A DNA stretch of 64,000 nucleotides from Natronosalvus rutilus (GTDB lineage Archaea > Halobacteriota > Halobacteria > Halobacteriales > Natrialbaceae): assembly GCF_024204665.1 (NCBI RefSeq), contig NZ_CP100356.1:62001-126000 (forward strand), written 5' to 3'. The position numbers and the translations under genes were made by a program. The notes beneath the pieces are model-generated. The model saw only the letters and a program-made list of their open reading frames with translations. It was not told where the DNA came from and searched no databases. Position 1 is the stretch's first letter. Each line of letters begins with the position of its first letter. Below, one piece after another: positions 17,997 to 27,601 of the stretch.

Positions 17997-19511
17997 TCAC
18001 CCAAGCTTGAATGGATCCGAGACCTCCTCGGAGAGGTCGATCCAGATGCTCTTGGTCTGCATGTACTCCTCTAGGCCTTCTTCACCCATCTCGCGGCCGA
18101 TACCACTGTCCTTGTACCCGCCAAACGGCGACGCGTACGAGACCATCCGGTACTCGTTCACCCAGACGGTGCCCGCCTCGAGATCGCCGGCGACGCGGTG
18201 AGCTCTGGCGACCGAGTTCGTCCAGACGCCGGCCGCGAGCCCATAGTCCGTGTCGTTCGCAATCGCTACCGCCTCCTCCTCCGAGGAAAATGGAATGACC
18301 GCGAGGACTGGCCCGAAGATCTCCTCCTGGACGACCCGCATGTCGTTCTCGACGTCGGTGAGGACGGTCGGCTCGATGAAGGACGCCCCCGGCTGGTGGG
18401 CGGGTTGCTCGCCGCCGTACGCGACGGTCGCGCCCTCCTCGACAGCGAGGTCGACGTAGCCCTTCACTCGCTCGAACTGATCCCTGAACGCGAGCGGCCC
18501 CATCTGCGTCGATTCCTCCAGGGGATCGCCGAGTTCGACCGACGCCGCACGGTCGACGAGCCCGCTGACGACCTCGTCGTAGACGTCCTCGTGGACGAGC
18601 GCGCGCGAGCCGGCGACGCACGTCTGGCCGGTCGCCGCAAAGATGCCTTTCACGATACCGTTCAGCGCGTCCTCAAGGTCGGCGTCCGGAAAGATGACGT
18701 TCGGGTTCTTCCCGCCGAGCTCCAGCGACACCGGCGTGAGGTTCTCGCCCGCGGTGCTCGCGATCTGTCGGCCGACGGCCGTGCTCCCGGTGAACGACAG
18801 CTTGTCGACGTCGTCGTGGTTCGTCAGCGCGGTCCCAGCGCTCTCCCCGCGTCCCGTGACGACGTTGTACGCGCCGTCGGGGAGCGACGTCTCCTCGGCG
18901 AGCAGTTCAGCGAACCGGAGGGCGCTGACGGGCGTCTGCTCGCTGGGCTTGTGGACGAACACGTTCCCCGCAGCGAGCGCGGGCGCGAGCTTCCACGTGA
19001 GCAGCAACAGCGGCGAGTTCCAGGGCGTGATGGCGCCGACGACACCGAGCGGTTCGCGCTGCGTGTAGTTCAGGACCTCGCCGTCCTTGTTCTCGACGGG
19101 TATCGTCCGGCCTTCGAGCGTCCGGCACTGGCTCGCGTAGTAGCGGTACCACTCCGCGGCCGCGGTCATCTGGGGCTTCATCTCTCGGAGGAGCTTCCCG
19201 TTCTGTCGGGTCTCCAGTTCGCCGAGTTCCGCGTCGTACGCTTCGAGTACGTCCGCGATCTCGTGGAGGATGCGGGCCCGGTCGCTCGGGGGGGTGTCGC
19301 GCCACTCGCGCTCGAACGCGTCGCGCGCGGCCCCGACCGCGGCGTCGATGTCCGCCTCGGCCCCGTCCGGCACCGTCGCCCACGCGTCGTCGTCGTACGG
19401 CGACGTGACCGTGATGCGTTCGCTGCCCGTCGACCCCTGGAAGGCTCCGTCGACGAAGAGGTCGTACTTCGTGAGCGGCGCTCCTGATTGCTCGGTGGTT
19501 TCCTCGGACAT
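17997..19511 (-). CDS. NAD(P)-dependent aldehyde dehydrogenase
   Basis: A 504-residue class-I-like ALDH. The N-terminal segment TKYDLFVDGAFQGSTGSERI is typical. Cofactor region: GVVGAITPWNSPLLLLTWKLAPALAAGN and FTGSTAVGRQIA. The general-base Glu lies in SLELGGKNPNVIF and the nucleophilic Cys in AATGQTCVAGSRAL. The C-terminus has VWTNSVARAHRVAGDLEAGTVWVNEYR and FGGYKDSGIGRE. It oxidises an aldehyde to a carboxylic acid; substrates in this subfamily include semialdehydes and hydroxy-aldehydes. It is transcribed alone and faces the alcohol dehydrogenase at 16850. Confidence 0.93.
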   Translation of the reverse strand: MSEETTEQSGAPLTKYDLFVDGAFQGSTGSERITVTSPYDDDAWATVPDGAEADIDAAVGAARDAFEREWRDTPPSDRARILHEIADVLEAYDAELGELETRQNGKLLREMKPQMTAAAEWYRYYASQCRTLEGRTIPVENKDGEVLNYTQREPLGVVGAITPWNSPLLLLTWKLAPALAAGNVFVHKPSEQTPVSALRFAELLAEETSLPDGAYNVVTGRGESAGTALTNHDDVDKLSFTGSTAVGRQIASTAGENLTPVSLELGGKNPNVIFPDADLEDALNGIVKGIFAATGQTCVAGSRALVHEDVYDEVVSGLVDRAASVELGDPLEESTQMGPLAFRDQFERVKGYVDLAVEEGATVAYGGEQPAHQPGASFIEPTVLTDVENDMRVVQEEIFGPVLAVIPFSSEEEAVAIANDTDYGLAAGVWTNSVARAHRVAGDLEAGTVWVNEYRMVSYASPFGGYKDSGIGREMGEEGLEEYMQTKSIWIDLSEEVSDPFKLG

Positions 19512-19677
19512 AGGTCAGTGTCTCGCCGGAGAGAGATAAAACCAGCCCCCCGGGTGATCAACGCCGGACGTCGTGCCCGTACGTCGCCGTTCGTGGACCG
19601 AATCCGGTCGGCGTTCGTCAGAGGGGAACTCTCGCCTCCTGGCGAACTATCAAGTGGGGTGGCGCGAAATTACGGGT

Positions 19678-20088
19678 ATGTTCGAGGGCGTACACCACGT
19701 CGGACAGATAGTGGACGACATCGAGGAGACGAAGGCGTTCTACGAGGACGTGCTCGGCGGCACCGTCACGAGCACGGGGAGTGTCGACGGCAAGGTCGAC
19801 GTCGCGTTCGTGGAGCTTCCTGAGTTCCGGACCGAATTGATCTGTCGACACGAACGTGGGACGTACCTCGACGACCTCCTCGACGAGCTCGTCGAGAAGT
19901 CCGAGTCCCACGTCGCGCTCGTCGTCGACGACATCGCCGCCGCGATGGCGACGTTCGAGGACGCCGGCTACTCGATGTACGACGATGAACCCGTGGACGG
20001 CCTCGGCCCGTACGTGCGCGCGTTTGTCGAACCGAGCGAGGTCCCCGGGATGCCCATCGAGCTCGTCGAGGAACGCTCCGAGGATTGA
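19678..20088 (+). CDS. VOC-family protein (glyoxalase / methylmalonyl-CoA epimerase fold)
   Basis: A 136-residue protein with two beta-alpha-beta-beta-beta modules of the vicinal-oxygen-chelate fold. Module one is GVHHVGQIVDDIEETKAFYEDVLGG and module two ESHVALVVDDIAAAMATFEDAGYSMYDDEP. Metal ligands are probably a His in HHV, Glu near TELI, His in SHVAL and Glu in IELVEE. The ATG at 19678 fits the family; an upstream extension to 19573 is not protein-like. Possible roles are epimerase, isomerase or ring-cleavage dioxygenase. Its divergent position from the acyl-CoA dehydrogenase operon agrees with a CoA-ester substrate, but this is inference. Confidence 0.82.
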   Translation: MFEGVHHVGQIVDDIEETKAFYEDVLGGTVTSTGSVDGKVDVAFVELPEFRTELICRHERGTYLDDLLDELVEKSESHVALVVDDIAAAMATFEDAGYSMYDDEPVDGLGPYVRAFVEPSEVPGMPIELVEERSED

Positions 20089-20196
20089 CGGCCCCGTTCG
20101 AACTGTTTTTCCGTTGCACTCGAGAACGTAAGAAGCGCCCCGCCAGCAGCAGCCGGCGGGAGTGAGATGTCGTCAGTTCGGTGGTCGATACCGGTC

Positions 20197-21156
20197 TCAG
20201 TTATCCTGGGTGTCGGCCGACGAGTCACCGCGAGCCTCGCGTAGCGCCAGGATGGTGCGGTCTCGGTCCTCCAGCACTTCTTGCGGTGGCCGGTCGTATT
20301 CGTAGAACCCAGCGCCGTCTTCGACGCCGTTCCGTCCGGCGTCGATGTACTCGTCGAAGAGGTTGCTCGCCTCCTCGTCGGTGTTGAGGTGCGGGTACAG
20401 GTCGTTCGAGATGTCCCGGAACAGGTCGAGGCCACTGAGGTCGACAGTCTCGAACGGGCCAACGACGGCCGTCCGGAGCGCGTAACCGTCGCGGACGGCG
20501 GCATCGACGTCCTCGATGGACGCGATGCCTTCGTCGACGATGTGCATGGCCTCGCGCAGCACCGCAAACTGGATGCGGTTCCAGACGAACCCGGGGACGT
20601 CGCGGTTCACGACGATTGGGTTCCGGTCGACGGACTCGACGAATGAGACGGCGCGGTCGACGGTTTCGTCGGACGTCTCCTCGCCGCGGACGATCTCGAC
20701 GAGCGGCATCAGGTACGGTGGGTTCCACCAGTGACAGCCGACGACGCGGTCCGCCGCGTCAGGCACCGCATCGGCGATGTTCGTGATCTGGATGCTGGAC
20801 GTGTTCGACGCCAACACCGCGTCGTCTGGGGCAGCCGCGGCGACCGCCTCGAACAGCTTGTGTTTGATATCGAGGTTCTCGGAGACGCTCTCGAGGACGA
20901 TGTCCGCGTCGGCGACGCCGGCGTCCTGGTCGAGCGTCAACTCGATCGATGACAGTACGTCGTCGGGGTTCGCGTCGATGCCAGTGGCGTCACGGAGGAA
21001 TTCAACGGCGTCGAGAATCCTGGCGCCCGCCTCGTCGAGGTTCGACTGGCGGTGGTCGATGAGGACGACATCGCAGCCCTTGAGCGTGAAGTGTGTCGCT
21101 AAGCCGTTCCCCATGATACCGGCGCCGACGACGGCGACGGTCGGTCTGTCAGCCAT
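20197..21156 (-). CDS. 3-hydroxyacyl-CoA dehydrogenase
   Basis: A 319-residue enzyme with the NAD-binding motif VAVVGAGIMGNGLATHF at residues about 7-23, the family block LVLASNTSSIQIT-like (DDAVLASNTSSIQITNIADA), and the catalytic His region VVGCHWWNPPYLMPLVEIVRGEET. The C-terminal dimerisation domain starts near RDVPGFVWNRIQFAVLREAMHIVDEGIAS. The WNPPYLMPLVE variant differs from the HFFNPVPxMxLVE of standard fatty-acid enzymes, so the substrate may be a branched or hydroxylated acyl-CoA or a free hydroxy acid. Last gene of an operon with the VOC protein (4 bp gap) and the 3-hydroxyisobutyrate-type dehydrogenase. Confidence 0.88.
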   Translation of the reverse strand: MADRPTVAVVGAGIMGNGLATHFTLKGCDVVLIDHRQSNLDEAGARILDAVEFLRDATGIDANPDDVLSSIELTLDQDAGVADADIVLESVSENLDIKHKLFEAVAAAAPDDAVLASNTSSIQITNIADAVPDAADRVVGCHWWNPPYLMPLVEIVRGEETSDETVDRAVSFVESVDRNPIVVNRDVPGFVWNRIQFAVLREAMHIVDEGIASIEDVDAAVRDGYALRTAVVGPFETVDLSGLDLFRDISNDLYPHLNTDEEASNLFDEYIDAGRNGVEDGAGFYEYDRPPQEVLEDRDRTILALREARGDSSADTQDN

Positions 21157-21159
21157 CGC

Positions 21160-21561
21160 TTAGTTGTACTCTTCGACGATCTGCATCGGAACGATGGTGT
21201 CTCGTTCGTCGAGCGTGACGACCTCCCAGTCGTAGCCCTCCTGGGGTTCGTCGTCCTTCACTCGGATGCCGCGGGACTCCAGTTCCTTCATGCTCTCGCG
21301 GATGTCGTCGACCTCGAACGCGATGTGGAACCAGCCCTCCCCCTGCTCCTGGAGGACGTCGTACGTCCAGCCAGAGTCGCCGAGGGGTTCGATGAGTTCG
21401 ACGATGTTGTCGCCAGCGTTGTAGAGCGCGACGTCCATCGAGAACGCGCCGGTGACCTCGTCGCGGTTAACGAGCGTCATATCGTAGTTGTCTTCGAACC
21501 GTTGCATTGCATCTTCGATGTCTGCGACGACGAACGCGATGTGGTGAATCTTGGTGAACAT
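21160..21561 (-). CDS. VOC-family protein, methylmalonyl-CoA-epimerase-like (copy 1)
   Basis: A 133-residue protein starting MFTKIHHIAFVVADIEDAMQ. It is a close paralogue of the protein at 30359-30772; both share AGDNIVELIEPL, GWTYDVLQEQG.GWFHIAF and VDDIRESM.ELESRGIR. Likely metal ligands are His in HHIAF, Glu in VELIEP, His in FHIAF and Glu near the C-terminus. The similarity to epimerases and the tight linkage to an acyl-CoA dehydrogenase suggest epimerisation or isomerisation of an acyl-CoA or a 2-substituted acid. It sits 4 bp before the 3-hydroxyacyl-CoA dehydrogenase. Confidence 0.85.
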   Translation of the reverse strand: MFTKIHHIAFVVADIEDAMQRFEDNYDMTLVNRDEVTGAFSMDVALYNAGDNIVELIEPLGDSGWTYDVLQEQGEGWFHIAFEVDDIRESMKELESRGIRVKDDEPQEGYDWEVVTLDERDTIVPMQIVEEYN

Positions 21562-21625
21562 TGTGTCGTGTGAGTTTCGGTGGTCGGTCAGTGATCGATT
21601 CTATTCGGGGTCATGGCGAGAGGTG

Positions 21626-22468
21626 TTACAACTGGAAGACGGCTGTGACGTCCCTGTCGGCTAGCCCCTCGCGTTTCGCTTCGACGTACTTCTGCATAGC
21701 TGCTGCCCCGAGCGGCACGGGGACGTCGAGTTCGACGGCGGCCTCGGTCATAAGTCTGAGATCCTTGTGCTGGAGGTTAATCTCGAACCCGGGTTCATGT
21801 TCTTCCTCGATGTAACGGTCGCCCCACGTCTCGAGGACCCACGAGGACCCCGCGCTCTGGACGAGGACGTCGCGCAGCGTCTCGCGGTCGATTCCGTTCG
21901 CGTCGCCGAACCGGAACGCTTCCGCGACGAGCACGGTCTGTGCGCCGACGAGGAGTTGGTTCGCGAGCTTGACGGTCTGTCCGGCGCCGGTCGAACCGAC
22001 GTGGAACACGGTGTCCGCCATCGGCTCGAACAGTTCTCTGGCTTCCTCGATGTCGTCCTCCTCGCCGCCGGCGATGACAGAAAGTGTTCCGGCTTCCGCG
22101 CCGGACACGCCGCCACTGACCGGTGCGTCGACTGTCCGGATACCGTCTTCCGCGGCGAGTTCCGCGACCGTCTCGCTCGTCAGCGGGTCGATGGAACTCA
22201 TGTCGACGTAGAGGTCGCCCTCGTCGAGCGCGTCGAGCAGGTCCTCCGCAACCGCAAGAACCTGATCTGGCGTTCGCAGCACTGTTATCGCGACGTCTGC
22301 GTCGGCGATAGTCTCCGGGATGGAGTCGGCGGTCTTTCCCCCGGCGTCTTCGAGCGCGCGTTTTCGTTCTTTGTCGAGATCGGTGCCGACGACGTCGACG
22401 CCGGCCTCGACGAGGTTAACTGCCATCGGGAGCCCCATTCGGCCGAGGCCAACGAATCCGACGGTCAT
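21626..22468 (-). CDS. 3-hydroxyisobutyrate / tartronate-semialdehyde reductase-type dehydrogenase
   Basis: A 280-residue beta-hydroxyacid dehydrogenase. NAD(P) motif VGFVGLGRMGLPMAVNLVEAG is at the N-terminus. The substrate signature DAPVSGGVSGAEAGTLSVIAGG and the catalytic lysine block STGAGQTVKLANQLL follow, then a helical C-terminal domain with FEINLQHKDLRLMTEAA. The family oxidises or reduces 3-hydroxy acids such as 3-hydroxyisobutyrate, L-threonate or tartronate semialdehyde. It is the first gene of a three-gene leftward operon with a VOC protein and an acyl-CoA dehydrogenase. Confidence 0.9.
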   Translation of the reverse strand: MTVGFVGLGRMGLPMAVNLVEAGVDVVGTDLDKERKRALEDAGGKTADSIPETIADADVAITVLRTPDQVLAVAEDLLDALDEGDLYVDMSSIDPLTSETVAELAAEDGIRTVDAPVSGGVSGAEAGTLSVIAGGEEDDIEEARELFEPMADTVFHVGSTGAGQTVKLANQLLVGAQTVLVAEAFRFGDANGIDRETLRDVLVQSAGSSWVLETWGDRYIEEEHEPGFEINLQHKDLRLMTEAAVELDVPVPLGAAAMQKYVEAKREGLADRDVTAVFQL

Positions 22469-22886
22469 CTGTGGATTCGTCCTGGTTCGTGGTTCTTGGT
22501 ATTCATACTCATTAATCTAGTTCTTGATATGCTATCGCGAGCACGTCGCCGTGGTCGCGGTCCACACTCCACCGTGTGAGTGGTTCGGTACGAACGTACG
22601 ATACGATACCATCGTGACTAATAAATTTTACTGTAGTGGATATTCGGGTTCCCGCTCGCTGTCGCGTGGTCGATCGATATCGGCCGACACGGGGTACTTT
22701 TACGATGCCCGCCGCCGTCGAGTGGCGTATGTCGAGCAGTATTCACGACCTGCCCGCGGCGAGCATCGTCGACCGGTGGACGCTCCTCGCCCCTGTTCGC
22801 AGGTGCACGTTCGCTCCCCTACGGTCCGAGAATCCCGTGGGCGTCGCACACCGACGCCCCGTCGTCCACCCCCCGCAGAGGTCGCG
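22469..22886. promoter_or_regulatory. Divergent intergenic region
   Basis: The region carries promoters for the leftward dehydrogenase operon and the rightward CoA ligase. AT-rich spots are taataaatttta (about 22620) and gtacttttacg (about 22690). The frame upstream of the CoA ligase stays open to 22524 but its translation is Arg/Pro-rich and not protein-like, so it is treated as leader. Confidence 0.4.
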
Positions 22887-25055
22887 ATGAGCGACGATCG
22901 CTCCGACCTCGACCCGCTACTCGCGCCCGACTCGGTCGCCGTCGTCGGTGCGAGCCCGGACAACTGGTACTCCGGAAAGCTCGTCGACAACCTCCTCGAG
23001 TATGGGTACGAGGGTGATGTCTACCTCGTCAATCCTGGGCGCGACACGGCCTGGGGGATGCATTGCTACGACGACGTCGGCGGGCTCCCCGAGACTGTCG
23101 ACCTGGTCGTCTGTTGCGTCCCGCGTGCGGTCACCGTCGACGTCCTCCGGGAGGTTGGTGAACGCGGCGTGCCCGCCGCGCTCGTCATCACTGCCGGGTT
23201 CGCCGAGGCCGACGCGGAGGGCGAACACCTCCAGGCGGAACTTGTAGACGTCGCCGACAAGTATGACATGCACGTCGCGGGACCGAACTGCATCGGGCTG
23301 GCGAACGTCGTCGAGGGAACGGTACTGACGAGCACGTGCTCGCGCCAGCCAGAACCGGGCTCCATCGGCCTCGTGAGCCAGTCCGGCGCGCTCGCGTTCA
23401 CGACGTTCTTCGAACGGGCGGCCGACGAGGACGTCGGGTTCTCGCACGTCGTCTCGACGGGGAACGAGGCCGCGCTCTCGGCGACCGACATCGTCGAGTA
23501 CCTAGGCTCGCAGGACGCGGTCGACGTCGTCTGCGCGTACGTCGAAGGCCTCGACGACCCGCGGCGGTTCGTTCGCGTCGCCGACGATGCCGCCCGGAAC
23601 GGGACACCGGTCCTGACCGTGAAGGTCGGGCGTTCCTCGGTCGCCGAGGCCGCCATCCTCTCACATACCGGCTCGGTCACCGGGAGCGACGACGCCTGGG
23701 CGGGTGCGTTCTCACAGGTCGGCGTCGAGCGCGTCCCGGACATCCCCGACCTACTCGGTCGCGCGAAGGCTCACGCGGCGTTCGACCCACCGGCGTCAAA
23801 CCGTATCTGCATCGCATCCACCAGCGGTGGGATGGGGAGCCTACTCGCCGACATGGCCGCCAAACGCGGCCTCGAACTCCCCGACATCGACGACGACACC
23901 GAGCGCGCACTGCTCAACATGGACGGCCTCCTGACGTTCGGAGAACTCCACAACCCCGCCGATATCCGCGGCCAAGGCGCGGACGTCCTCCCGGAAATCA
24001 CCGACGTCCTGTTCACCGACGACGCGTTCGACGCGTACGTGTTCGCGATCGGGCTTCCCGCGGTCGGCGAGGACGCCGACGCTATCGCCGACTCGCTGCT
24101 CGCGGTCGCCGACGCCGCCACCGACCCGGTGTTCTTACTCTGGACCGGCCGGAAGGAACCGTTCGAGCCCGGCGGCACCCAGCCCTACGAGCGCGTCCGC
24201 CAGCGGATGCCGCTGTACTATGACCCGGGGCGCTGCATGGACGCCGTCGCCTCCCTCTTCGAAGCCGGCGAGAACGCGGACCGGCTCGCCGAGCGCCCGT
24301 CGCGTGCGGCGCTCGAACGTGACGCCGGCTGGAGCGTCGAATCCGACGACCCCGACGCGGTAGACGCGGCCGACGCGACTGACTACGGCATCGACCTCCC
24401 TTCGGACGACGTGCTCTCCTGGACGCGGGCCGCCAGGCTGCTGGAGGCCTTCGGTATCGACGTGCATTCGACTGCGCTTGCGACCAACGCGAGCGAGGCC
24501 GCGGACGCGGCTGCAGACTTCGGGTTCCCGATCGTGCTGAAAATTGATTCTCCGGATGTCCCCCATCGTACCGACGCCGACGCGGTCCGCGTTGGCCTCG
24601 AGGACACCGCTGCCGTCCGTGACGCGTACGAGACCATCGTCGCGAACACGCGAGCGTACGCCCCCGACGCACGGATCGAGGGCGTGCTCGTCCAGCCATA
24701 CGTCGACGCGGGCGTGGAGACGCTCGTCGGCGCCACTCGCGACGACGCGTTCGGACCGGTCGTCACTGTCGGGTCGGGCGGTGTCGCCGTCGAACTCCAC
24801 GACGACACGGCCGTTCGCCTCGCGCCGCTCTCGAAGGAAGACGCGTACGACGCCATCGAGGCGACGACACTCGAGGAACGCTTCGGCGGATACCGCGGCG
24901 ACCCGCCGCGCGACGTCGACGCGCTCGTCGACCTCCTTGAGGCGGTCGGTCGACTCGCCGCGGTGATCGACGGCGTCGCCGAATTGGACCTGAACCCGGT
25001 CGTCGTCCACGAGGACGGCGTCTCCATTGTGGACGTACTCGTCCGGACGAACTGA
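22887..25055 (+). CDS. ADP-forming acyl-CoA synthetase (fused alpha-beta)
   Basis: A 722-residue protein. The N-terminal CoA-binding Rossmann domain has SVAVVGASPDNWYSGKLVDNLL. The succinyl-CoA-ligase-like flavodoxin domain has GSIGLVSQSGALAF, and the phospho-His loop is AILSHTGSVTGSDDAW. A C-terminal ATP-grasp part begins near DDVLSWTRAARLLEAFGIDV and shows FPIVLKIDSPDVPHRTD. These enzymes interconvert acyl-CoA, ADP and phosphate with acid, CoA and ATP, and are the usual archaeal route for acetate or branched-chain acids. Here it may activate an acid from the pathway or harvest ATP from a pathway acyl-CoA. ATG 22887 is preferred because the CoA-binding domain begins about 20 residues later, as in the family. 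Confidence 0.92.
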   Translation: MSDDRSDLDPLLAPDSVAVVGASPDNWYSGKLVDNLLEYGYEGDVYLVNPGRDTAWGMHCYDDVGGLPETVDLVVCCVPRAVTVDVLREVGERGVPAALVITAGFAEADAEGEHLQAELVDVADKYDMHVAGPNCIGLANVVEGTVLTSTCSRQPEPGSIGLVSQSGALAFTTFFERAADEDVGFSHVVSTGNEAALSATDIVEYLGSQDAVDVVCAYVEGLDDPRRFVRVADDAARNGTPVLTVKVGRSSVAEAAILSHTGSVTGSDDAWAGAFSQVGVERVPDIPDLLGRAKAHAAFDPPASNRICIASTSGGMGSLLADMAAKRGLELPDIDDDTERALLNMDGLLTFGELHNPADIRGQGADVLPEITDVLFTDDAFDAYVFAIGLPAVGEDADAIADSLLAVADAATDPVFLLWTGRKEPFEPGGTQPYERVRQRMPLYYDPGRCMDAVASLFEAGENADRLAERPSRAALERDAGWSVESDDPDAVDAADATDYGIDLPSDDVLSWTRAARLLEAFGIDVHSTALATNASEAADAAADFGFPIVLKIDSPDVPHRTDADAVRVGLEDTAAVRDAYETIVANTRAYAPDARIEGVLVQPYVDAGVETLVGATRDDAFGPVVTVGSGGVAVELHDDTAVRLAPLSKEDAYDAIEATTLEERFGGYRGDPPRDVDALVDLLEAVGRLAAVIDGVAELDLNPVVVHEDGVSIVDVLVRTN

Positions 25056-25093
25056 CCGACTCGCGTTGGGGACGGAGAAAGAACGAGACTGGG

Positions 25094-26191
25094 TCAGTGC
25101 GGGAGCAGCGTCGCTCGCGTGACCTCTCGGGAGTCCGACTGCTGGAGCGCCTCGTCGACGTCAAGCAGATTGAACTCTGCGTCGATGAGGTCCTCGTAGG
25201 GATACGTATCGGTCTGCTCAGCAAGGAACTCCAGTGCGCGGTGGAGGTACCACGGGTCGTACCGCACCACGGATGTGATGTCGATGGACTTGCGCGTGAG
25301 GAGCCCCGGGTCGAAGTCGGTCATCGCACCGGGCGTGACGTTTCCCATCTCCAGGTACCGCCCACCGTCGCGCAGGAGACTGATGCCCTCCGTGAACGCC
25401 TCCGGAACGCCTGCGACCTCGACGCCGACGTCCGCGCCGACGCCGTCCGTGAGCTCGCGGACGCGCTCCGCACGGGCGTCGACCGAGTCGTACTGGCGGA
25501 AATCAACGACGTGATCGACGCCGAACTCGCGGCCGCGGTCGATGCGGCCCTCGACACCCTCGACGAGGATCGTCTCCGCGCCCCGCTCGTTCGCGTACGC
25601 AATGGCGTTCAGCCCCAGGCCGCCGCCGCCTTGGACGACGACGCTGTCGCCGTACTCGACGCCGGTCTCGTCGAGGCCGAACATCACTTGGGAGAGCGCG
25701 CAGTTTGCGCCCGCGGCGATGCTAGGGTCCAGTCCTTCTGGTATCTTGTAGAAGTACTGGTCCTGGTGGACGACGTAGTGTGTCCCGAACGTCCCGTGGA
25801 AGTGCGGCGGTTCCTCAGGCGACCGCGACCAGTACTCGTAGACGTTTTCACAGAGGTGGAACTGTCCGTGCAGGCAGGCGGTACAATTCCGACACGTCAA
25901 GTAGTAAACGGGCGCGATGAGGTCGCCCTCCTCGACTGGTTCGCCGGCGTAGTCGGTCTCGACGCCCTCACCGAGTGAGTCGATGCGACAGAGCGCCTCG
26001 TGGCCGAGTGATCCCTCCTTGATCTCAGGGTGGTCCCCCCGCCAGATGTGCAGCTCCGACCCACAGACGTTCGCGCGGTCAACCGTCGTGACGATCTCCC
26101 CGGGCCCCGGCTCCGGAACCGGATACTTCCTGAACTCGACGCGTCCCGGTTCGGCGAGGTATGCGACCGTACCCATCTCGGAGGTTGGCAT
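25094..26191 (-). CDS. Zinc-dependent alcohol dehydrogenase (MDR family)
   Basis: A 365-residue enzyme. Catalytic zinc site residues lie in RANVCGSELHIWRGD and LGHEALCRID. The structural zinc lobe is CRNCTACLHGQFHLC. NAD(P) motif: VVVQGGGGLGLNAIAYANERG. It is adjacent, in the opposite direction, to the bicupin at 26390. The same enzyme-plus-bicupin pairing recurs at 34861-37028, which suggests a shared substrate class. Likely oxidises a secondary alcohol of a hydroxylated acid or sugar. Confidence 0.9.
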   Translation of the reverse strand: MPTSEMGTVAYLAEPGRVEFRKYPVPEPGPGEIVTTVDRANVCGSELHIWRGDHPEIKEGSLGHEALCRIDSLGEGVETDYAGEPVEEGDLIAPVYYLTCRNCTACLHGQFHLCENVYEYWSRSPEEPPHFHGTFGTHYVVHQDQYFYKIPEGLDPSIAAGANCALSQVMFGLDETGVEYGDSVVVQGGGGLGLNAIAYANERGAETILVEGVEGRIDRGREFGVDHVVDFRQYDSVDARAERVRELTDGVGADVGVEVAGVPEAFTEGISLLRDGGRYLEMGNVTPGAMTDFDPGLLTRKSIDITSVVRYDPWYLHRALEFLAEQTDTYPYEDLIDAEFNLLDVDEALQQSDSREVTRATLLPH

Positions 26192-26389
26192 GGTCTAGCG
26201 TGTGTCACGGGGGGTGATTATTCTTCGCACTGGCAGCCTGACGCAGTGGACCCCGACTGCACGCCCTGCCGGCCGCTCGAAATCACCAACCTCTCGGTGC
26301 GCACGTGCCATCGAGCGGTCACTGCGAAGACCGGTATGCGAGTAATCTGTACGAACGCTTAATGCGACGGGTGTCAACGATGGAGTCGA

Positions 26390-27472
26390 ATGTCCGTGGA
26401 TATCGACTACGACGGCGACCCTTTCAGGCCGACCAAGGAGCGTCCGAAGGCGAGTGTCGTCCGATTCGACGACGTCGAACCGTGGGCCCGGCACGCGTCA
26501 GACATTGGCTGCAACTTCGACCACCTCGTCTGGGGGTACGACCTCCCGGCGTCGCGGTGGTTCGATCGCGGCGAACTTCGGCAGCTCGACCCGGGCGAGT
26601 ACACCGACTTCCAGTCGCACCGGGAAGATGTGGAGGGTCCCGTTGAGAAGGTCGTCCGCGTCGTCTCAGGCCGCGGCGTGCTCCGGACCGAACACCGGGA
26701 CGAACCGCTCGAGCGCTTCGACCTCGTCACCGTCCCGACGGGTGCGGCCTACCAGCTCGGGAACGCCGGCACCAATGAACTCTGGCTCGCGTCGTGGACG
26801 TCGGTCGGCGACAACCACCTGCACGAGGCGTCAACGCTCGAACCGGCTGAACGGACTGGGGCTCGCGAGGAGTACGAGCGCGTCATGGCCGCACGAACGG
26901 ACGAGGGGTTGCAGACAGCTCCTGGGTACGCCGGCGACTACGACGGCGACCCGGACGAGGACCGCCCGGAGCCGACGGTCACGCGGTTCGCGGAGTCGAT
27001 GCCGAAGGTATTCCACGAGTCGCCTGCGGTCGGCTGTAACGCGGACCGACCCGACTGGATTACGACGACCGAAGACCTAGAGTGGTTCTCCGACAGCGTC
27101 GTCATGCGGCTGGATCCCGGGACGTACACGAGTCTGCATACGCACTTCGACAACGAGGGCCCCCACGAGGAGGTCTACTGGGTGATGGCGGGCGAGGCAC
27201 GGCTCGTGACGGAGTACCGCGACGAGCGACTGCGTCGCTTCGACTGCGCGTTCTTCCCGACGAACAACCCTCACTCGATCGGGAACGTCGGCACGGACAC
27301 GCTCTGGGTGGGGGCGTGGGGCGCCCGCGGCGGGCGGGAGGCTGAGTTCGAACTCGACGATCTCGAGGTCTCGGAGCGACCGGGGCAGGCTGAGGAGTAC
27401 GAGCGTGTGATGGCGGCGCGGAAGGAGCGAGGACTCTCGACGCCCTCGTGGGTGTCGTTCGACGACGAGTGA
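26390..27472 (+). CDS. Bicupin protein (copy 1)
   Basis: A 360-residue protein of two cupin domains in tandem. Domain 1 (about 15-160) has TDFQSHREDVEGPVEKVVRVVSG and the barrel end FDLVTVPTGAAYQLGNAGTNELWLASW. Domain 2 (about 195-345) has YTSLHTHFDNEGPHEEVYWVMAG with H-x-H and E ligands, and FFPTNNPHSIGNVGTDTLWVGAWGARGG. Each half ends in the same motif, EEYERVMAARxxxGL. Domain 1 lacks the first His of the H-x-H pair, so metal is probably bound only in domain 2. It is a paralogue of 35952-37028. Candidate roles are dioxygenase, isomerase or aminohydrolase of the bicupin group; none is proven by sequence. Confidence 0.85.
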   Translation: MSVDIDYDGDPFRPTKERPKASVVRFDDVEPWARHASDIGCNFDHLVWGYDLPASRWFDRGELRQLDPGEYTDFQSHREDVEGPVEKVVRVVSGRGVLRTEHRDEPLERFDLVTVPTGAAYQLGNAGTNELWLASWTSVGDNHLHEASTLEPAERTGAREEYERVMAARTDEGLQTAPGYAGDYDGDPDEDRPEPTVTRFAESMPKVFHESPAVGCNADRPDWITTTEDLEWFSDSVVMRLDPGTYTSLHTHFDNEGPHEEVYWVMAGEARLVTEYRDERLRRFDCAFFPTNNPHSIGNVGTDTLWVGAWGARGGREAEFELDDLEVSERPGQAEEYERVMAARKERGLSTPSWVSFDDE

Positions 27473-27601
27473 ATCGAGGGCGAGCGCGTCGGCGGTGTGC
27501 GAACCACTGGCGAGCGGTTCGACGGTGTGAGGCGACGTAATCGTGTCGACGATGTACGAGCAGTCTCGCGCGCTAGTAGGGCGTCCACGCGACCGCGTCG
27601 T

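Noticed and set aside
18198..19487. Plus-strand 429-codon frame
   Set aside because: Antisense shadow of the aldehyde dehydrogenase; Arg/Val/Asp-rich translation typical of GC-rich antisense.
22524..22886. N-terminal extension of the acyl-CoA synthetase
   Set aside because: The extension is Arg/Pro-rich with Cys and Tyr scattered and unlike the family; homology begins after ATG 22887.
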